A DNA stretch of 64,000 bases from an uncultured Brevibacillus sp. (GTDB lineage Bacteria; Bacillota; Bacilli; Brevibacillales; Brevibacillaceae). The notes beneath the pieces were generated by a model that saw only the letters and a program-made list of their open reading frames with translations, ran no database searches and had not been told where the DNA came from. Positions 22,723 to 31,467 of this stretch are shown piece by piece (the first letter of the stretch is position 1; the number at the start of each line of letters is the position of its first letter). Position numbers and translations under genes: made by a program. The DNA lies in the NCBI RefSeq assembly GCF_947502445.1, contig NZ_CANMZW010000029.1, positions 1 through 64,000 on the forward strand, read 5' to 3'.

Positions 22723-25527
22723 TTAGTCAGGACGAACCGTACGCATAGACGAGCGTTTTTGCTTGCTTGCGCGTGGGCGACCGCTCGTTAGCACTCCGCC
22801 AATTCCAGCCACAAACGTAGGGATACCGGATGTAACCAAAATCAATGCCCAATCCCGGAAATTCAGATCGGTTGTCTTAAAGATCGGCTGGAGTGCATCA
22901 ATATAGACGACACCAAGCACCAGTACGAGTGAAGAAATGACCGCCCAGACGAGGTACTTGTTTTCAAAAACATTTCGATGAAAAACGCTGTATTGGCTGC
23001 GGCAATCAAATACGTGAATAAGCTGTGCCATGACCAATGTGACGAAGGCAACCGTCTGTGCGTGCACGAGGTCATCTGGATTCTCGCGCAAGGTTAACCA
23101 GAAGGCAAGCAGTGTCATAGCTCCAATCAAAAATCCGCGACTAATAATTTTCCACCCTAATCCGCGACTGAAAATATTTTCGGATTTGTTGCGCGGATGC
23201 TGGTACATCGTGTCCTTCTCCGCCTGATCCACACCCAAAGCCATTGCCGGCAATCCGTCTGTGACCAGATTGACCCACAAAATCTGAATCGGGACCAAAG
23301 GCAGAGGCATACCGAGAATCATAGCGAAAAACATGACGAGGATTTCTCCGACGTTGGAGGCAAGCAGGTAGCGGATAAATTTTCGGATGTTGTCATAAAT
23401 GTTGCGGCCTTCCTCCACCGCTGCAACGATCGTGGCGAAGTTGTCATCACGCAGCACGAGATCAGCCGCTTCCTTGGTCACATCCGTGCCCGTGATTCCC
23501 ATCGCAATCCCGATATCAGAGGTCTTGATAGCTGGTGCATCGTTGACGCCGTCTCCCGTCATCGCTACCACATGCCCCTTGCTTTGCAAGGCACGGACAA
23601 TGCGCAGCTTGTGCTCCGGGGAGACACGCGCATAAACGGTTACCCGCTCAGCGTATTCTGCCAGTTGGGTATCGGACATGCTGTCCAGCTCGCGACCTTC
23701 GAGCACTTCACCGTAGCCACGCATAAGACCGATCTGGCGGGCGATGGCTTCTGCTGTCACCTTGTGGTCGCCGGTAATCATCACGGTTTTGATGCCTGCT
23801 TGATGGCACAGGCTGATGGCGGGGCGCACTTCTTCACGCGGTGGGTCAATCATGCCTGCCAAACCGACAAATACGAGATTGCTTTCGACGGAGTTGATCG
23901 GTTGGCCTGGTCGATAGCCTTGCAGTGTTTTATAGGCAAAAGCCAGCACGCGCAGTGCCTTACCAGCCATTCTCTCTGTCTGCTCCAGCACCTGATGGCG
24001 AAGCGTAGCCGACAACGGCTGCAGCTCCCCTTTCCAGAGAATGTGGGTAGACCTCGCCAGCACCGCTTCCGCTGCTCCTTTGGTCAACAGCGAGTAAACT
24101 CCATCTATTCCTTTTTCCACGACAGACATCATCTTGCGTTCAGAATCAAAAGGAAGCTCTTCTACGCGTGTAGATTGTGGTCCATCCTTTTTGCGATCTT
24201 GACTGCCTTGTTGTCCTTTTGCCGCCAAGACCTTGAGTGCTCCCTCCGTCGGATCACCGATGACCTGCCAAAAGCGACTCGTCTTCCCTACTCCTAAAAT
24301 ATTTCGGGTGCTCGATTCCTCACAGGTCAGGCGGGCGTTGTTGCAGCGCTCTGCGATCCGCAGAATTTGGTTGAGTGCTCCATCCCGACCTACCGATACC
24401 GTCTTGCCCTGATAATGAAAAGAGCCTTCTGGTTCGTAGCCGCTGCCGCTCACCTCGTACATCGTATCGCTATGCCACACATGGGTAACGGTCATCTTGT
24501 TCTGCGTGAGTGTCCCTGTCTTGTCAGAGCAAATAACAGAGGCGCACCCTAAAGTCTCCACAGATGGCAGCTTGCGCACAATCGCATTGCGCCGAATCAT
24601 ACGCTGGACGCCTAATGCCAACGCTACCGTCACGATAGCTGGCAAGCCTTCAGGAATTGCCGCTACCGCCAGGCTCACTCCGGCGAGGAACATGGTAAAC
24701 AGGTCGTGACCGTGCCATACCCCTGCACCAATGACCACAATCGTCAGCAATACTGCGACGACTACGAGAATTTTGCCCATTTGCTCCAGGCGCATCTGCA
24801 GTGGCGTCTCCACTTCCTCCGCCGTGTTCATCAGATGCGCAATCTTCCCGATCTCCGTGCCCATTCCGGTAGCTACGACGATGCCACTGCCCGTTCCGCC
24901 CGTCACCATCGTTCCCATAAAGCCGAGGTTCTTTTGATCTCCCAGCGGCACCTGCACATCAATTGCATGCTCGATTGTTTTTATCATTTTGCCGACAGGT
25001 ACAGACTCTCCCGTGAGCGCAGACTCTTCAATCTCAAGCCGGTTTGCAGAGATGAGACGCATATCGGCCGGTACCCGGTCACCTGACTCTAAAAGCACGA
25101 GATCGCCAGGTACTAGACGGGAAGCCGGGATCATCGCGAGGTGTCCATCTCGCATGACACGGGCCATTGGCGAAGCAAGCTCTTTTAAAGCTTGCAGCGA
25201 TCGCTCTGCCTTTGCCTCCTGAATAAATCCGAGTATGCCATTAATGATGATGATCGCGATAATCGTAATCGCATCGAGGTATTCTCCGAGGAAGTAAGAA
25301 ATCAACGTGGCGATGAACAAGATGAGAACCATGAAATCCTTGAACTGGTCAACGAAGACCGCGTAGAGAGGCTTTCGCTTGGTCTCAGCCAACTGGTTGG
25401 CACCGTGTTTAGCCAGTCGCCGCTCTGCCTCCTGCTGAGTCAATCCCTGCGCCGCATCGCTATGAAGGGCATCGGTCACGTCGGCCGCTGCCAGCGTGTA
25501 CCATTTTCGAATTGGCTGTGTATCCAC
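22723..25527 (-). CDS. P-type cation-transporting ATPase, Ca2+ (P2A) type
   Basis: The 934-residue pump has the cation ATPase N-domain, TGES in the actuator loop, the phosphorylation motif CSDKTGTLTQNKM, TGDHKVTA and GDGVNDAPA hinges, and P2A membrane motifs AAIPEGLPAIV in M4, LLASNVGE in M5 and NLVTDGLPA in M6, which carry calcium ligands in SERCA-like pumps. It resembles the spore-associated YloB of Bacillus. GTG start after GGAGGAGATGTAG. It probably exports Ca2+; Mn2+ or other ions are possible. It precedes yunB by 49 bp. Confidence 0.92.
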   Translation of the reverse strand: MDTQPIRKWYTLAAADVTDALHSDAAQGLTQQEAERRLAKHGANQLAETKRKPLYAVFVDQFKDFMVLILFIATLISYFLGEYLDAITIIAIIIINGILGFIQEAKAERSLQALKELASPMARVMRDGHLAMIPASRLVPGDLVLLESGDRVPADMRLISANRLEIEESALTGESVPVGKMIKTIEHAIDVQVPLGDQKNLGFMGTMVTGGTGSGIVVATGMGTEIGKIAHLMNTAEEVETPLQMRLEQMGKILVVVAVLLTIVVIGAGVWHGHDLFTMFLAGVSLAVAAIPEGLPAIVTVALALGVQRMIRRNAIVRKLPSVETLGCASVICSDKTGTLTQNKMTVTHVWHSDTMYEVSGSGYEPEGSFHYQGKTVSVGRDGALNQILRIAERCNNARLTCEESSTRNILGVGKTSRFWQVIGDPTEGALKVLAAKGQQGSQDRKKDGPQSTRVEELPFDSERKMMSVVEKGIDGVYSLLTKGAAEAVLARSTHILWKGELQPLSATLRHQVLEQTERMAGKALRVLAFAYKTLQGYRPGQPINSVESNLVFVGLAGMIDPPREEVRPAISLCHQAGIKTVMITGDHKVTAEAIARQIGLMRGYGEVLEGRELDSMSDTQLAEYAERVTVYARVSPEHKLRIVRALQSKGHVVAMTGDGVNDAPAIKTSDIGIAMGITGTDVTKEAADLVLRDDNFATIVAAVEEGRNIYDNIRKFIRYLLASNVGEILVMFFAMILGMPLPLVPIQILWVNLVTDGLPAMALGVDQAEKDTMYQHPRNKSENIFSRGLGWKIISRGFLIGAMTLLAFWLTLRENPDDLVHAQTVAFVTLVMAQLIHVFDCRSQYSVFHRNVFENKYLVWAVISSLVLVLGVVYIDALQPIFKTTDLNFRDWALILVTSGIPTFVAGIGGVLTSGRPRASKQKRSSMRTVRPD

Positions 25528-25582
25528 CTACATCTCCTCCATCCACTTCTCACTCCTTCTCATGTGTATGCAGACGAGCCAG

Positions 25583-25620
25583 AAAATAAAACAACCCGTC
25601 CCCCTACTCTGGGACGAGTT
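25583..25620 (-). terminator. Intrinsic terminator downstream of the YtaF gene
   Basis: On the minus strand AACTCGTCCC pairs with GGGACGGGTT (one mismatch) and is followed by GTTTTATTTT. Confidence 0.6.
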
Positions 25621-25639
25621 CATGTAAAGATCATAGTAA

Positions 25640-25705
25640 AGTGCGTGTTCAAAAAGTTGGCTTTTCAGCACCGAGAAAATGGCGAGAACCGTACGAAGGA
25701 GGAGC
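25640..25705. repeat. Possible fragment of a dispersed repeat
   Basis: The stretch runs from GTGCGTGTTCAAAAAGTTGG to GGAGGAGCGGA between ytaF and its terminator. It reminds me of intergenic sequences seen repeatedly in Paenibacillaceae genomes; this is memory, not a search. No second copy occurs in the window. Confidence 0.25.
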
Positions 25706-25716
25706 GGAACAACCTC

Positions 25717-26460
25717 TTAAAGGCTTTTGACAAGCCCAATAAAAATTAACAGAATCGGCGGCAACCAGGTCAAGCGTGTCAGCCACTTCATTTTTCCCGC
25801 ACGGCGTCCAAGTGCGAGACCCAGCGCCAAAAGCAGAGCTCCCATAACCGCTATGCAAATGGCGACGAGAAGCGGTGTATAGCCGAGAAAGGTAAGACTG
25901 ATGCCCGCTCCAAAGGCATCGAGTGACAAGGCGAGACCGAGCATGACGGCCTCCCAGCCCATAATATGCCCGGAACGGTCGGCGTCGGCTTTGGCCGGGT
26001 CGCGCAAGATCTGAATCATTACGCCAAAAATGCGAAATTGAGACAAGACAGTGCGTTCTGCTTCTTCCTGCTTTTCTACAACAACGCGTTGGGAATCCTG
26101 TCTGGACACAGCAAGCATATCTCCTGCTGTTTCGCAGGATGAGCTTCGCGCGGATTCCCCTGCCAAGTCATGTTCTGCTTGGGCTTTCGCCCGTGGTGAA
26201 ACAAGTCTCCACAGCGTAAACAATCCCATGATAATTAACACGGCAGCACCGATGTGTTTTCCAATCTCGGGCGTCAGCCAGTACGTGAGCGACGAGCCCA
26301 CCAGCATGACCCCATACACGACCACAAACGAACAACCCGACACGACAATAAGAGACAACAGCGGCATTCTCATGTTGCGCAAACCATACGTTAATCCTAC
26401 GCTGACACTGTCCATGCTGATGGCCAGGGAAACGAGCAGGAGTGAGAGCCATCCGCTCAC
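25717..26460 (-). CDS. ytaF: Sporulation membrane protein YtaF (MntP superfamily)
   Basis: The 247-residue protein has two related halves of about three helices each, with LAISMDSVSVGLTYGLRN in the first and LALSLDAFGAGISLTFLG in the second, the paired-Asp motif of the MntP/YtaF family. A polar loop of about 70 residues joins them. Related MntP exports manganese; YtaF is a sporulation-linked membrane protein of uncertain transport role. Start GTG after AGAGGTGACCACAT. Its own ribosome site and a terminator indicate a single-gene unit. Confidence 0.85.
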   Translation of the reverse strand: MSGWLSLLLVSLAISMDSVSVGLTYGLRNMRMPLLSLIVVSGCSFVVVYGVMLVGSSLTYWLTPEIGKHIGAAVLIIMGLFTLWRLVSPRAKAQAEHDLAGESARSSSCETAGDMLAVSRQDSQRVVVEKQEEAERTVLSQFRIFGVMIQILRDPAKADADRSGHIMGWEAVMLGLALSLDAFGAGISLTFLGYTPLLVAICIAVMGALLLALGLALGRRAGKMKWLTRLTWLPPILLIFIGLVKSL

Positions 26461-26696
26461 ATGTGGTCACCTCTTTCTCTACGTGTAAGAAAGCTTAAGC
26501 ACTCCATTGTTGCAAGCATGCCGCTTAAACCTTCTGAAACGCATAACAAGCCTTCAACAAAAACGCTGTCGCTTTTTCCCTGAGAAATCCGCGACAAAAG
26601 TTTCTGTATTGCCTATTAGGTATACGCCAAATGCCCGGGATATGTGCTTAAAAAAGCGTAAAGGAAGGGAGCAAAATGGAGAGTGGACATCAAAAT

Positions 26697-26735
26697 GAAA
26701 AACGCCAAAGCTCCGTCTGACAGAGCCTTAGCGTT
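26697..26735 (-). terminator. Intrinsic terminator of the DUF6612-like lipoprotein gene
   Basis: On the minus strand AACGCTAAGGCTC pairs with GAGCTTTGGCGTT (one mismatch) and runs into TTTCATTTT. In the rest of 26461-26696 I see only the upstream region of ytaF and no supported gene. Confidence 0.75.
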
Positions 26736-26755
26736 TTCACGATTCTTTCAACCAC

Positions 26756-27604
26756 TTATTGTTGAACAGGAGCTGCTTTCAAAGCTTCCTCTGGAACTTT
26801 GATTTCGCCGACTTCGTTATGCTTGGAGAACGTGCTTGTCGTTTCCATCTCGAGAGAAATTTTTTGGCCTTCTTGCTCCATCTCCATGGTCATGTTAACA
26901 ACCGAGCGTGTAGGCAAATACGTTTCTTTGTTTACAGCGTTCTGGATTTTGAGACTTTTGATGTTCATCGAGTCCAGCATAGCTGTAGCTTGCTCGCCAG
27001 CACCTGCGCCTGCTTGGCTCATCAGTTCCTTCGCAAGCTCCTTCACATTGTCGCCAGACAGTTCTGCCGAAATGACGTAATCGCTGCCATCTTCAACAAT
27101 TTTTGTATCACTGACGATTTTTTTGAACTGCTCCATCTGTTTCTCTGGCTCCATGGAAGCCTTCATGCTAGCCATGATTTGATCCTTCATCTCGTTAGGC
27201 AGCTTCATCCAGGTACCATTCGTCTGGGTGTAGATACCCTCATTTGTGATGTATTGCTTAACCGCTTGTTCTCCCTGTGGCATTTTCATTTGAATCTCTT
27301 GGTACATTTGCAATGGCTCTTTTACAAATTCTGATTTCATCGTCATGTCCACTTTTTGCTCTTGCTTCTGCTCGCCTTGTGACATCACCATGTTTTGGTT
27401 CACTTTCGAATCCATAGAGAAGCTTTTCAATTCAGCGCTTGCTTTTGCTGTTTTTTCAATCATCTCTTCTACAGTAGGTACCGCTGCTGCTGCTTGCTTA
27501 GCCTCGTTTGTTTGAGCATTGTTGTTCGGCTTCTCTGCTGAACCACATGCTGTCACGCTGATCGCAGTCGCAACTGCCAAGAATAAAACTGACCACTTCT
27601 TCAC
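26756..27604 (-). CDS. Lipoprotein of the DUF6612/LppX-like type
   Basis: The 282-residue product has a lipoprotein signal (MKKWSVLFLAVATAISVTACG, Cys20 as anchor) and a low-complexity linker (NNNAQTNEAKQAAAAV). The following domain has repeated amphipathic strands (SFSMDSKVNQNMVMSQGEQKQ, MTMKSEFVKEPLQMYQEIQ, YITNEGIYTQTNGTWMKLP), which matches the LolA/LppX-like half-barrel of Bacillota lipoproteins. It may bind a hydrophobic ligand at the outer membrane face; function unproven. Start is GTG after GGGGGATAATGGA. Confidence 0.8.
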   Translation of the reverse strand: MKKWSVLFLAVATAISVTACGSAEKPNNNAQTNEAKQAAAAVPTVEEMIEKTAKASAELKSFSMDSKVNQNMVMSQGEQKQEQKVDMTMKSEFVKEPLQMYQEIQMKMPQGEQAVKQYITNEGIYTQTNGTWMKLPNEMKDQIMASMKASMEPEKQMEQFKKIVSDTKIVEDGSDYVISAELSGDNVKELAKELMSQAGAGAGEQATAMLDSMNIKSLKIQNAVNKETYLPTRSVVNMTMEMEQEGQKISLEMETTSTFSKHNEVGEIKVPEEALKAAPVQQ

Positions 27605-27765
27605 TCCATTATCCCCCTATATATTGAACTATTAACAAGGATATCCAAGTCTAAATCGGGACCAAAGAGGATTTAGTCCCTAATAAATAGGCACATTTTC
27701 CCCTTTGCATACAAAATATGCCTTTTTTTAATCACAATCGGGACTTCTTGCCTCAATGGGCACAC

Positions 27766-27798
27766 AAAAAGGAGTATCCTAATGGCTACTCCTTTTTG
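27766..27798 (-). terminator. Intrinsic terminator of the DUF1036 gene
   Basis: AAAAAGGAGTA and TACTCCTTTTT pair perfectly around TCCTAATGGC; symmetric, so usable from either side. Confidence 0.8.
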
Positions 27799-27814
27799 CC
27801 GTCAAAAGACGAGG

Positions 27815-28336
27815 TTATCTTTTTCTTTTCAATCTACTTCGCAGTCGTTTGCCTTTTTCCAACAAAGCTCTTTGCTTCGGTGACGGTGCTTTAGAAGCTT
27901 TTCGCACAGTCTGATCTGTTTGTCCTCTGGTTGGCAGCTCCACGCGACCAGCAGCAGATTTTGATTTTGTCTTCGATTTACTTCGGTTTGTACCCGCTGA
28001 GAGGGTGATCGTGTAGTTATATCTGTGCGCCCCTACTTTGAACCTCCGACCCCCTACATTTCTGCATGTGGTACAGCCTGTGTTCCAGCACCAGTGAAAT
28101 GCTTGCTGCGGCACGTCAGTAAAGTAAGCACCGGACCATCTGCGACCAAAAGCATCCTCGGCGTAAAAATAGTAGGTACGTCCCCCGACGTTCCCCCTTC
28201 TCACCAGTCTTGTTTGGCCTGGTTCAATCCGATACCAGCCGCGCTTCGCATAGGTGACAGGTCCACAGTCGAAATTCAGGTAACCGTAGGCAACATATAC
28301 GGTTCTGTTCGTATTGTTGCGAAAAAAAAGACCCAT
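27815..28336 (-). CDS. DUF1036-domain protein with basic tail
   Basis: The first 115 residues match the DUF1036 pattern: FFRNNTNRTVYVAYGYLNFDCGP, RGWYRIEPGQTRLV, YFYAEDAFGRRWSG and a CWNTGCTTC cysteine cluster. The last 60 residues are extremely basic and Ser/Lys/Arg-rich (SKSKTKSKSAAG, RLRSRLKRKR), suggesting nucleic-acid or polyanion binding, or association with the spore or wall. No signal peptide is seen. Function is unknown. Start ATG after GAGGTGAGGAG. Confidence 0.75.
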   Translation of the reverse strand: MGLFFRNNTNRTVYVAYGYLNFDCGPVTYAKRGWYRIEPGQTRLVRRGNVGGRTYYFYAEDAFGRRWSGAYFTDVPQQAFHWCWNTGCTTCRNVGGRRFKVGAHRYNYTITLSAGTNRSKSKTKSKSAAGRVELPTRGQTDQTVRKASKAPSPKQRALLEKGKRLRSRLKRKR

Positions 28337-28541
28337 CTCCTCACCTCTTATTCTCGGATGTTTGTCTTACGCTTTATGATATGAGAGAGGAAGTGTCTGG
28401 AAATGGACTAACGTAGACTAGCATGCAAATTTAGTGCATCTATAACCTCCCATTTTTTCAAATGCTCATGCCAGTCAGACTCATGCCTACTGTGTCTATT
28501 GTCTTCAACGAGATATCAAACGAAAGGACGGGCCCTTTTGA

Positions 28542-28581
28542 AAAGCCATCGCCTGCCGAATTTCCAGCAAGCGATGGCTTT
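28542..28581 (-). terminator. Intrinsic terminator of the Spo0M gene
   Basis: AAAGCCATCGC and GCGATGGCTTT pair perfectly (11 bp) around an 18-nt loop, with T-rich sequence on the minus-strand side. Confidence 0.75.
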
Positions 28582-28608
28582 CATTTATACCCAATGGATT
28601 ACTTTTTC

Positions 28609-29568
28609 TTACAGCTCCTCGTCAAAACCTCCGAAGTCGAAATCCGTGTCTTCGCCTTCTCCATCTCCCGTGTCCTCCGAAGCCATTTCCTCGTCACCTG
28701 ACATCAGGTCGCTGAGTAGCATTCCGCCGAGGACACCTGCTGCCATACCCCCAAGCATACCGCCCATACCACCACCGCGATGTCCGTGATGACCGTATTG
28801 TCCCTGCTGATAAGAGGCAAGCGACACATACGGGATCGATTGTGGATCGTTGGCATAGCCGGTAATCGTCTCGATCAGATAACGGGACAGCTCCTCTTCT
28901 TTTCCGTCTGCGAGCAAGTCTTGCGGGACTATGATTTCTGCCCTGTACTCTTTGTCTCGACGCAGCAGCCCGGAAGCCAGGTCCAGCTCTACGAGCAAAC
29001 GCAGCTCTCCTGGAGCTGTGAAGAAGATAACTCCCAGTTCCTTGAGCGGAATACCCAAATCCGCGCCTGGGAAAAAGGAGAATTCCTGACCGTATTGCAT
29101 CAATTTCCCCGAGTCAGATTTTTGGCGCAGATTCAAGCGATCGAGTGCCTTTAAAACGCGTTCTACAGGGTCTGAAGGCAATACCTCTACTCGATCAAAA
29201 TCCGTTGGATCAAGCGCCATTTCAACATCCAGCTTGGTATGAAGCGCGTATTGAACGGCTGGAGTCGAGATTGGCAAGCCCTCTGGCATGACGAATGAAA
29301 AAGGAATCTCCTGCACGAATGGCTTCGGCTGTACAGTGAAATTGCGGCTGATCGGGAAAGCCTGTACCTGTCTGGTCACTTCCTGTCCTCTGAGCGTCAC
29401 GCGCATCAGCATCAGGGCGCTTAAATCAGAAATGCGCTGCTCTACATTTCCGCCCTCTATTCGAACAACACCCGTCATCGTTTCACCCAATCGGTATCCC
29501 GGGCGATCAAGTTGCAAATCAACCTTTGCAGCTCCTACTCCAAACTTAGCCATTAACTTTTTGAACAC
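28609..29568 (-). CDS. spo0M: Sporulation-control protein Spo0M
   Basis: The 319-residue protein has the arrestin-like Spo0M fold: KFGVGAAKVDLQLDRPGYRLGETMTGVVRIEGG at the start, IPFSFVMPEGLPIS, then FFPGADLGIPLKELGVIFF and SLASYQQGQYG. The tail adds a Gly/Met-rich hydrophobic stretch (GGGMGGMLGGMAAGVLGGMLL) and a strongly acidic end. Spo0M acts negatively on early sporulation and affects cell-shape and division in Bacillus. The start is GTG after GGAGGAGAGGCCT. Confidence 0.9.
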   Translation of the reverse strand: MFKKLMAKFGVGAAKVDLQLDRPGYRLGETMTGVVRIEGGNVEQRISDLSALMLMRVTLRGQEVTRQVQAFPISRNFTVQPKPFVQEIPFSFVMPEGLPISTPAVQYALHTKLDVEMALDPTDFDRVEVLPSDPVERVLKALDRLNLRQKSDSGKLMQYGQEFSFFPGADLGIPLKELGVIFFTAPGELRLLVELDLASGLLRRDKEYRAEIIVPQDLLADGKEEELSRYLIETITGYANDPQSIPYVSLASYQQGQYGHHGHRGGGMGGMLGGMAAGVLGGMLLSDLMSGDEEMASEDTGDGEGEDTDFDFGGFDEEL

Positions 29569-29682
29569 AGGCCTCTCCTCCTCATATAACCAATCACTTA
29601 TATATTATAGCAAAAAGCGAAGCAATACACACTTCTGGGCACTTCGACATAGGCTAAGAACGGGAATGAGGAGGGACTCAAA

Positions 29683-30489
29683 ATGAATGAAGCTATCCGC
29701 GAAAGTGTATTGTTTGAGAATCGTTTTTGGCTGCAAATTCTTGGCGATCACTCCCGTTTTATTTTTCAATCGTTAGCACCTAATGAGCAAAGCGAGATTG
29801 AACGAGCCCATTACTTTATCCAGTCTTTTGACAACCTGCTGGAATTTGCTCGGAGTAATTTGTCTGACGAAGAAATCATGACTTTGAACCAACAGGCAAG
29901 CATTCAGACCCAAAGCTTGCGCGATTTTAAACTATATCTTCTAGAGAGACACCTAATCGGAAAAATTTCTCTCAGCCTTTCTCCTACCTTTATAAATCAC
30001 ATGGTAAACGAGCTAGAAGAATATCAACGAATATTGAACGCTTACCTATCAGGCACCCTGCCTCCTGCCTCTAATCCTGTTGACATTCATCTGCTATGGC
30101 TCTCCGATGCTGCTGGTCATGCTGCTACCATCACTTCCTTGTTAGATATGGTCGAATTCGACACGCAAGAGAAAAGCAAACGTTTTACCAATCAATTCGA
30201 GCATTTTTATCTAAAAGCAGTAGAGTTAGCTGGGTATCTACGAACAAACCTGCAAAATTTCCCCGCTTTAAACCGTTTTAACCATCAAGCGGAAATGGAA
30301 ATAAAGCTGTTTCAGGTATTCCTACATGAATTGGAAGAAATGCGGATGAACGATGAGTTGCTGGGGGTTCTCACTCCGTTAATGGCTGATCATATGTCCA
30401 GGGAAGAGTGCTATTACTTAATGAAGCTATCTGAAGTCTCTGATGTAAAAGCCCCTGACTGTTATCCGACCAAGCCGCGTAATGAATAG
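29683..30489 (+). CDS. DUF2935 all-helical protein
   Basis: The 268-residue protein consists of two similar four-helix halves, the DUF2935 layout, with conserved acidic/His positions: ESVLFENRFWLQILGDHSRFI opens the first half and DIHLLWLSDAAGHAATITSLLD the second, each with Glu and His that could bind a metal pair as in ferritin-like proteins. MADHMSREECYYLMKLS closes it. It is cytosolic and of unknown function, common in spore formers. Start after GAGGAGGGACTCAAA. Confidence 0.85.
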   Translation: MNEAIRESVLFENRFWLQILGDHSRFIFQSLAPNEQSEIERAHYFIQSFDNLLEFARSNLSDEEIMTLNQQASIQTQSLRDFKLYLLERHLIGKISLSLSPTFINHMVNELEEYQRILNAYLSGTLPPASNPVDIHLLWLSDAAGHAATITSLLDMVEFDTQEKSKRFTNQFEHFYLKAVELAGYLRTNLQNFPALNRFNHQAEMEIKLFQVFLHELEEMRMNDELLGVLTPLMADHMSREECYYLMKLSEVSDVKAPDCYPTKPRNE

Positions 30490-30499
30490 ACGCAGCTTA

Positions 30500-30533
30500 G
30501 GAGTGACCCCCAAATAGGTGTCACTCCATTTTT
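30500..30533. terminator. Intrinsic terminator of the DUF2935 gene
   Basis: GGAGTGA and TCACTCC pair, extended by CC/GG on the loop side, and are followed by ATTTTTG. Confidence 0.7.
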
Positions 30534-30554
30534 GCGATGTATGCCAAAAGGAAG

Positions 30555-31421
30555 CTAGCTTTGTACACGAATTCGATTCGTAACAGCAGAAGAGATCAGC
30601 TGCACAAGTCTTTCCGCCTGTTCCCCGTCCGTATCCCGAAGCGCGGAGAACTCTGTCACTTCCATACCGACCACACGTGAATCACACAAAACCGTATCGA
30701 GTACAGATTGTGCTTCCTGCAAAGACAAGCCCGATTCACTGGGAGAATAAGCCGCAGCCATGGCCTGTTTATGCATCACATCGACATCAAAGTGTACCAA
30801 TATTCTGGCATCTGCCGGGATCGATCTCATGACAGCCGTAATCCGTTCAACCAAATGATCACCGGACAGCTCATCCAAGGTCAAAACATCCACACCATAC
30901 GTCACTTCTGGCATCCGTTGACAGCCGATCACCTTTATCCGATCTGAGGTCCAGCCGCTCGGCATAATCCATGTGCCTTTGTCCTCCAGCAAAAACCAGA
31001 GTCCCATCCCCGCTGCCCCAATCGAACGCGAAGCAACTGGAACAACCGCATCAAAGTGACCGTCTATAACGAGAAGATATGCCTTTTCTCCATATCGCTC
31101 CTTGTGAGCCAGGGCCGTTCCGACAATGGTACTGCAATCCCCGCCAAGCATCACGATAAAATCTTTGGAGTCAAACCAATCATACGCTTCCTTTTGCAGT
31201 AAATCCCATAGCATGCGCGGAGCAGGCCAATTGCGAACCGGTGGCATATTGTGCCGTAGCAAATAATCAGAAAGCCGCATATTGCCTATATCTTCTACCT
31301 CCAAACCGGACTTCTGTAGCTGCGTGATGAGTCCTGCCTTGCGCAGGGCATCTGGAGAAAGCTCTGTTCCCGAAACCAACGCTCCCACATAATGAGGAAT
31401 ACCAACAACTTTAACTGGAAT
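30555..31421 (-). CDS. Arginase/agmatinase-family protein, possible ATT start
   Basis: About 288 residues of the ureohydrolase fold. Metal motifs are present in variant form: GGDCST (GGDHS in canonical enzymes), DGHFDA (DAHxD) and HFDVDVM (SxDxDxxDP). The Cys replacing His suggests altered metal binding or substrate. The first standard in-frame start is GTG at 31388, but the family N-terminus (VKVVGIPHYVGALVSGTELSP) begins 11 codons earlier, and AGGAGGG sits 6-8 nt before an ATT at 31421. A rare AUU start is therefore likely. Substrate unknown. Confidence 0.75.
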   Translation of the reverse strand: MPVKVVGIPHYVGALVSGTELSPDALRKAGLITQLQKSGLEVEDIGNMRLSDYLLRHNMPPVRNWPAPRMLWDLLQKEAYDWFDSKDFIVMLGGDCSTIVGTALAHKERYGEKAYLLVIDGHFDAVVPVASRSIGAAGMGLWFLLEDKGTWIMPSGWTSDRIKVIGCQRMPEVTYGVDVLTLDELSGDHLVERITAVMRSIPADARILVHFDVDVMHKQAMAAAYSPSESGLSLQEAQSVLDTVLCDSRVVGMEVTEFSALRDTDGEQAERLVQLISSAVTNRIRVQS

Positions 31422-31467
31422 AGCCAGTCCCTCCTGTTACTTCGGTTTTGTGAATATAGCTAGTATA

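Noticed and set aside
23197..24297. Open frame of 366 codons on the plus strand
   Set aside because: Antisense to the P-type ATPase; His/Arg-rich composition and no recognisable fold.
26507..26698. Open frame of 63 codons upstream of the lipoprotein terminator
   Set aside because: No ribosome site, arginine/lysine-rich random-looking product, ends in the terminator region.
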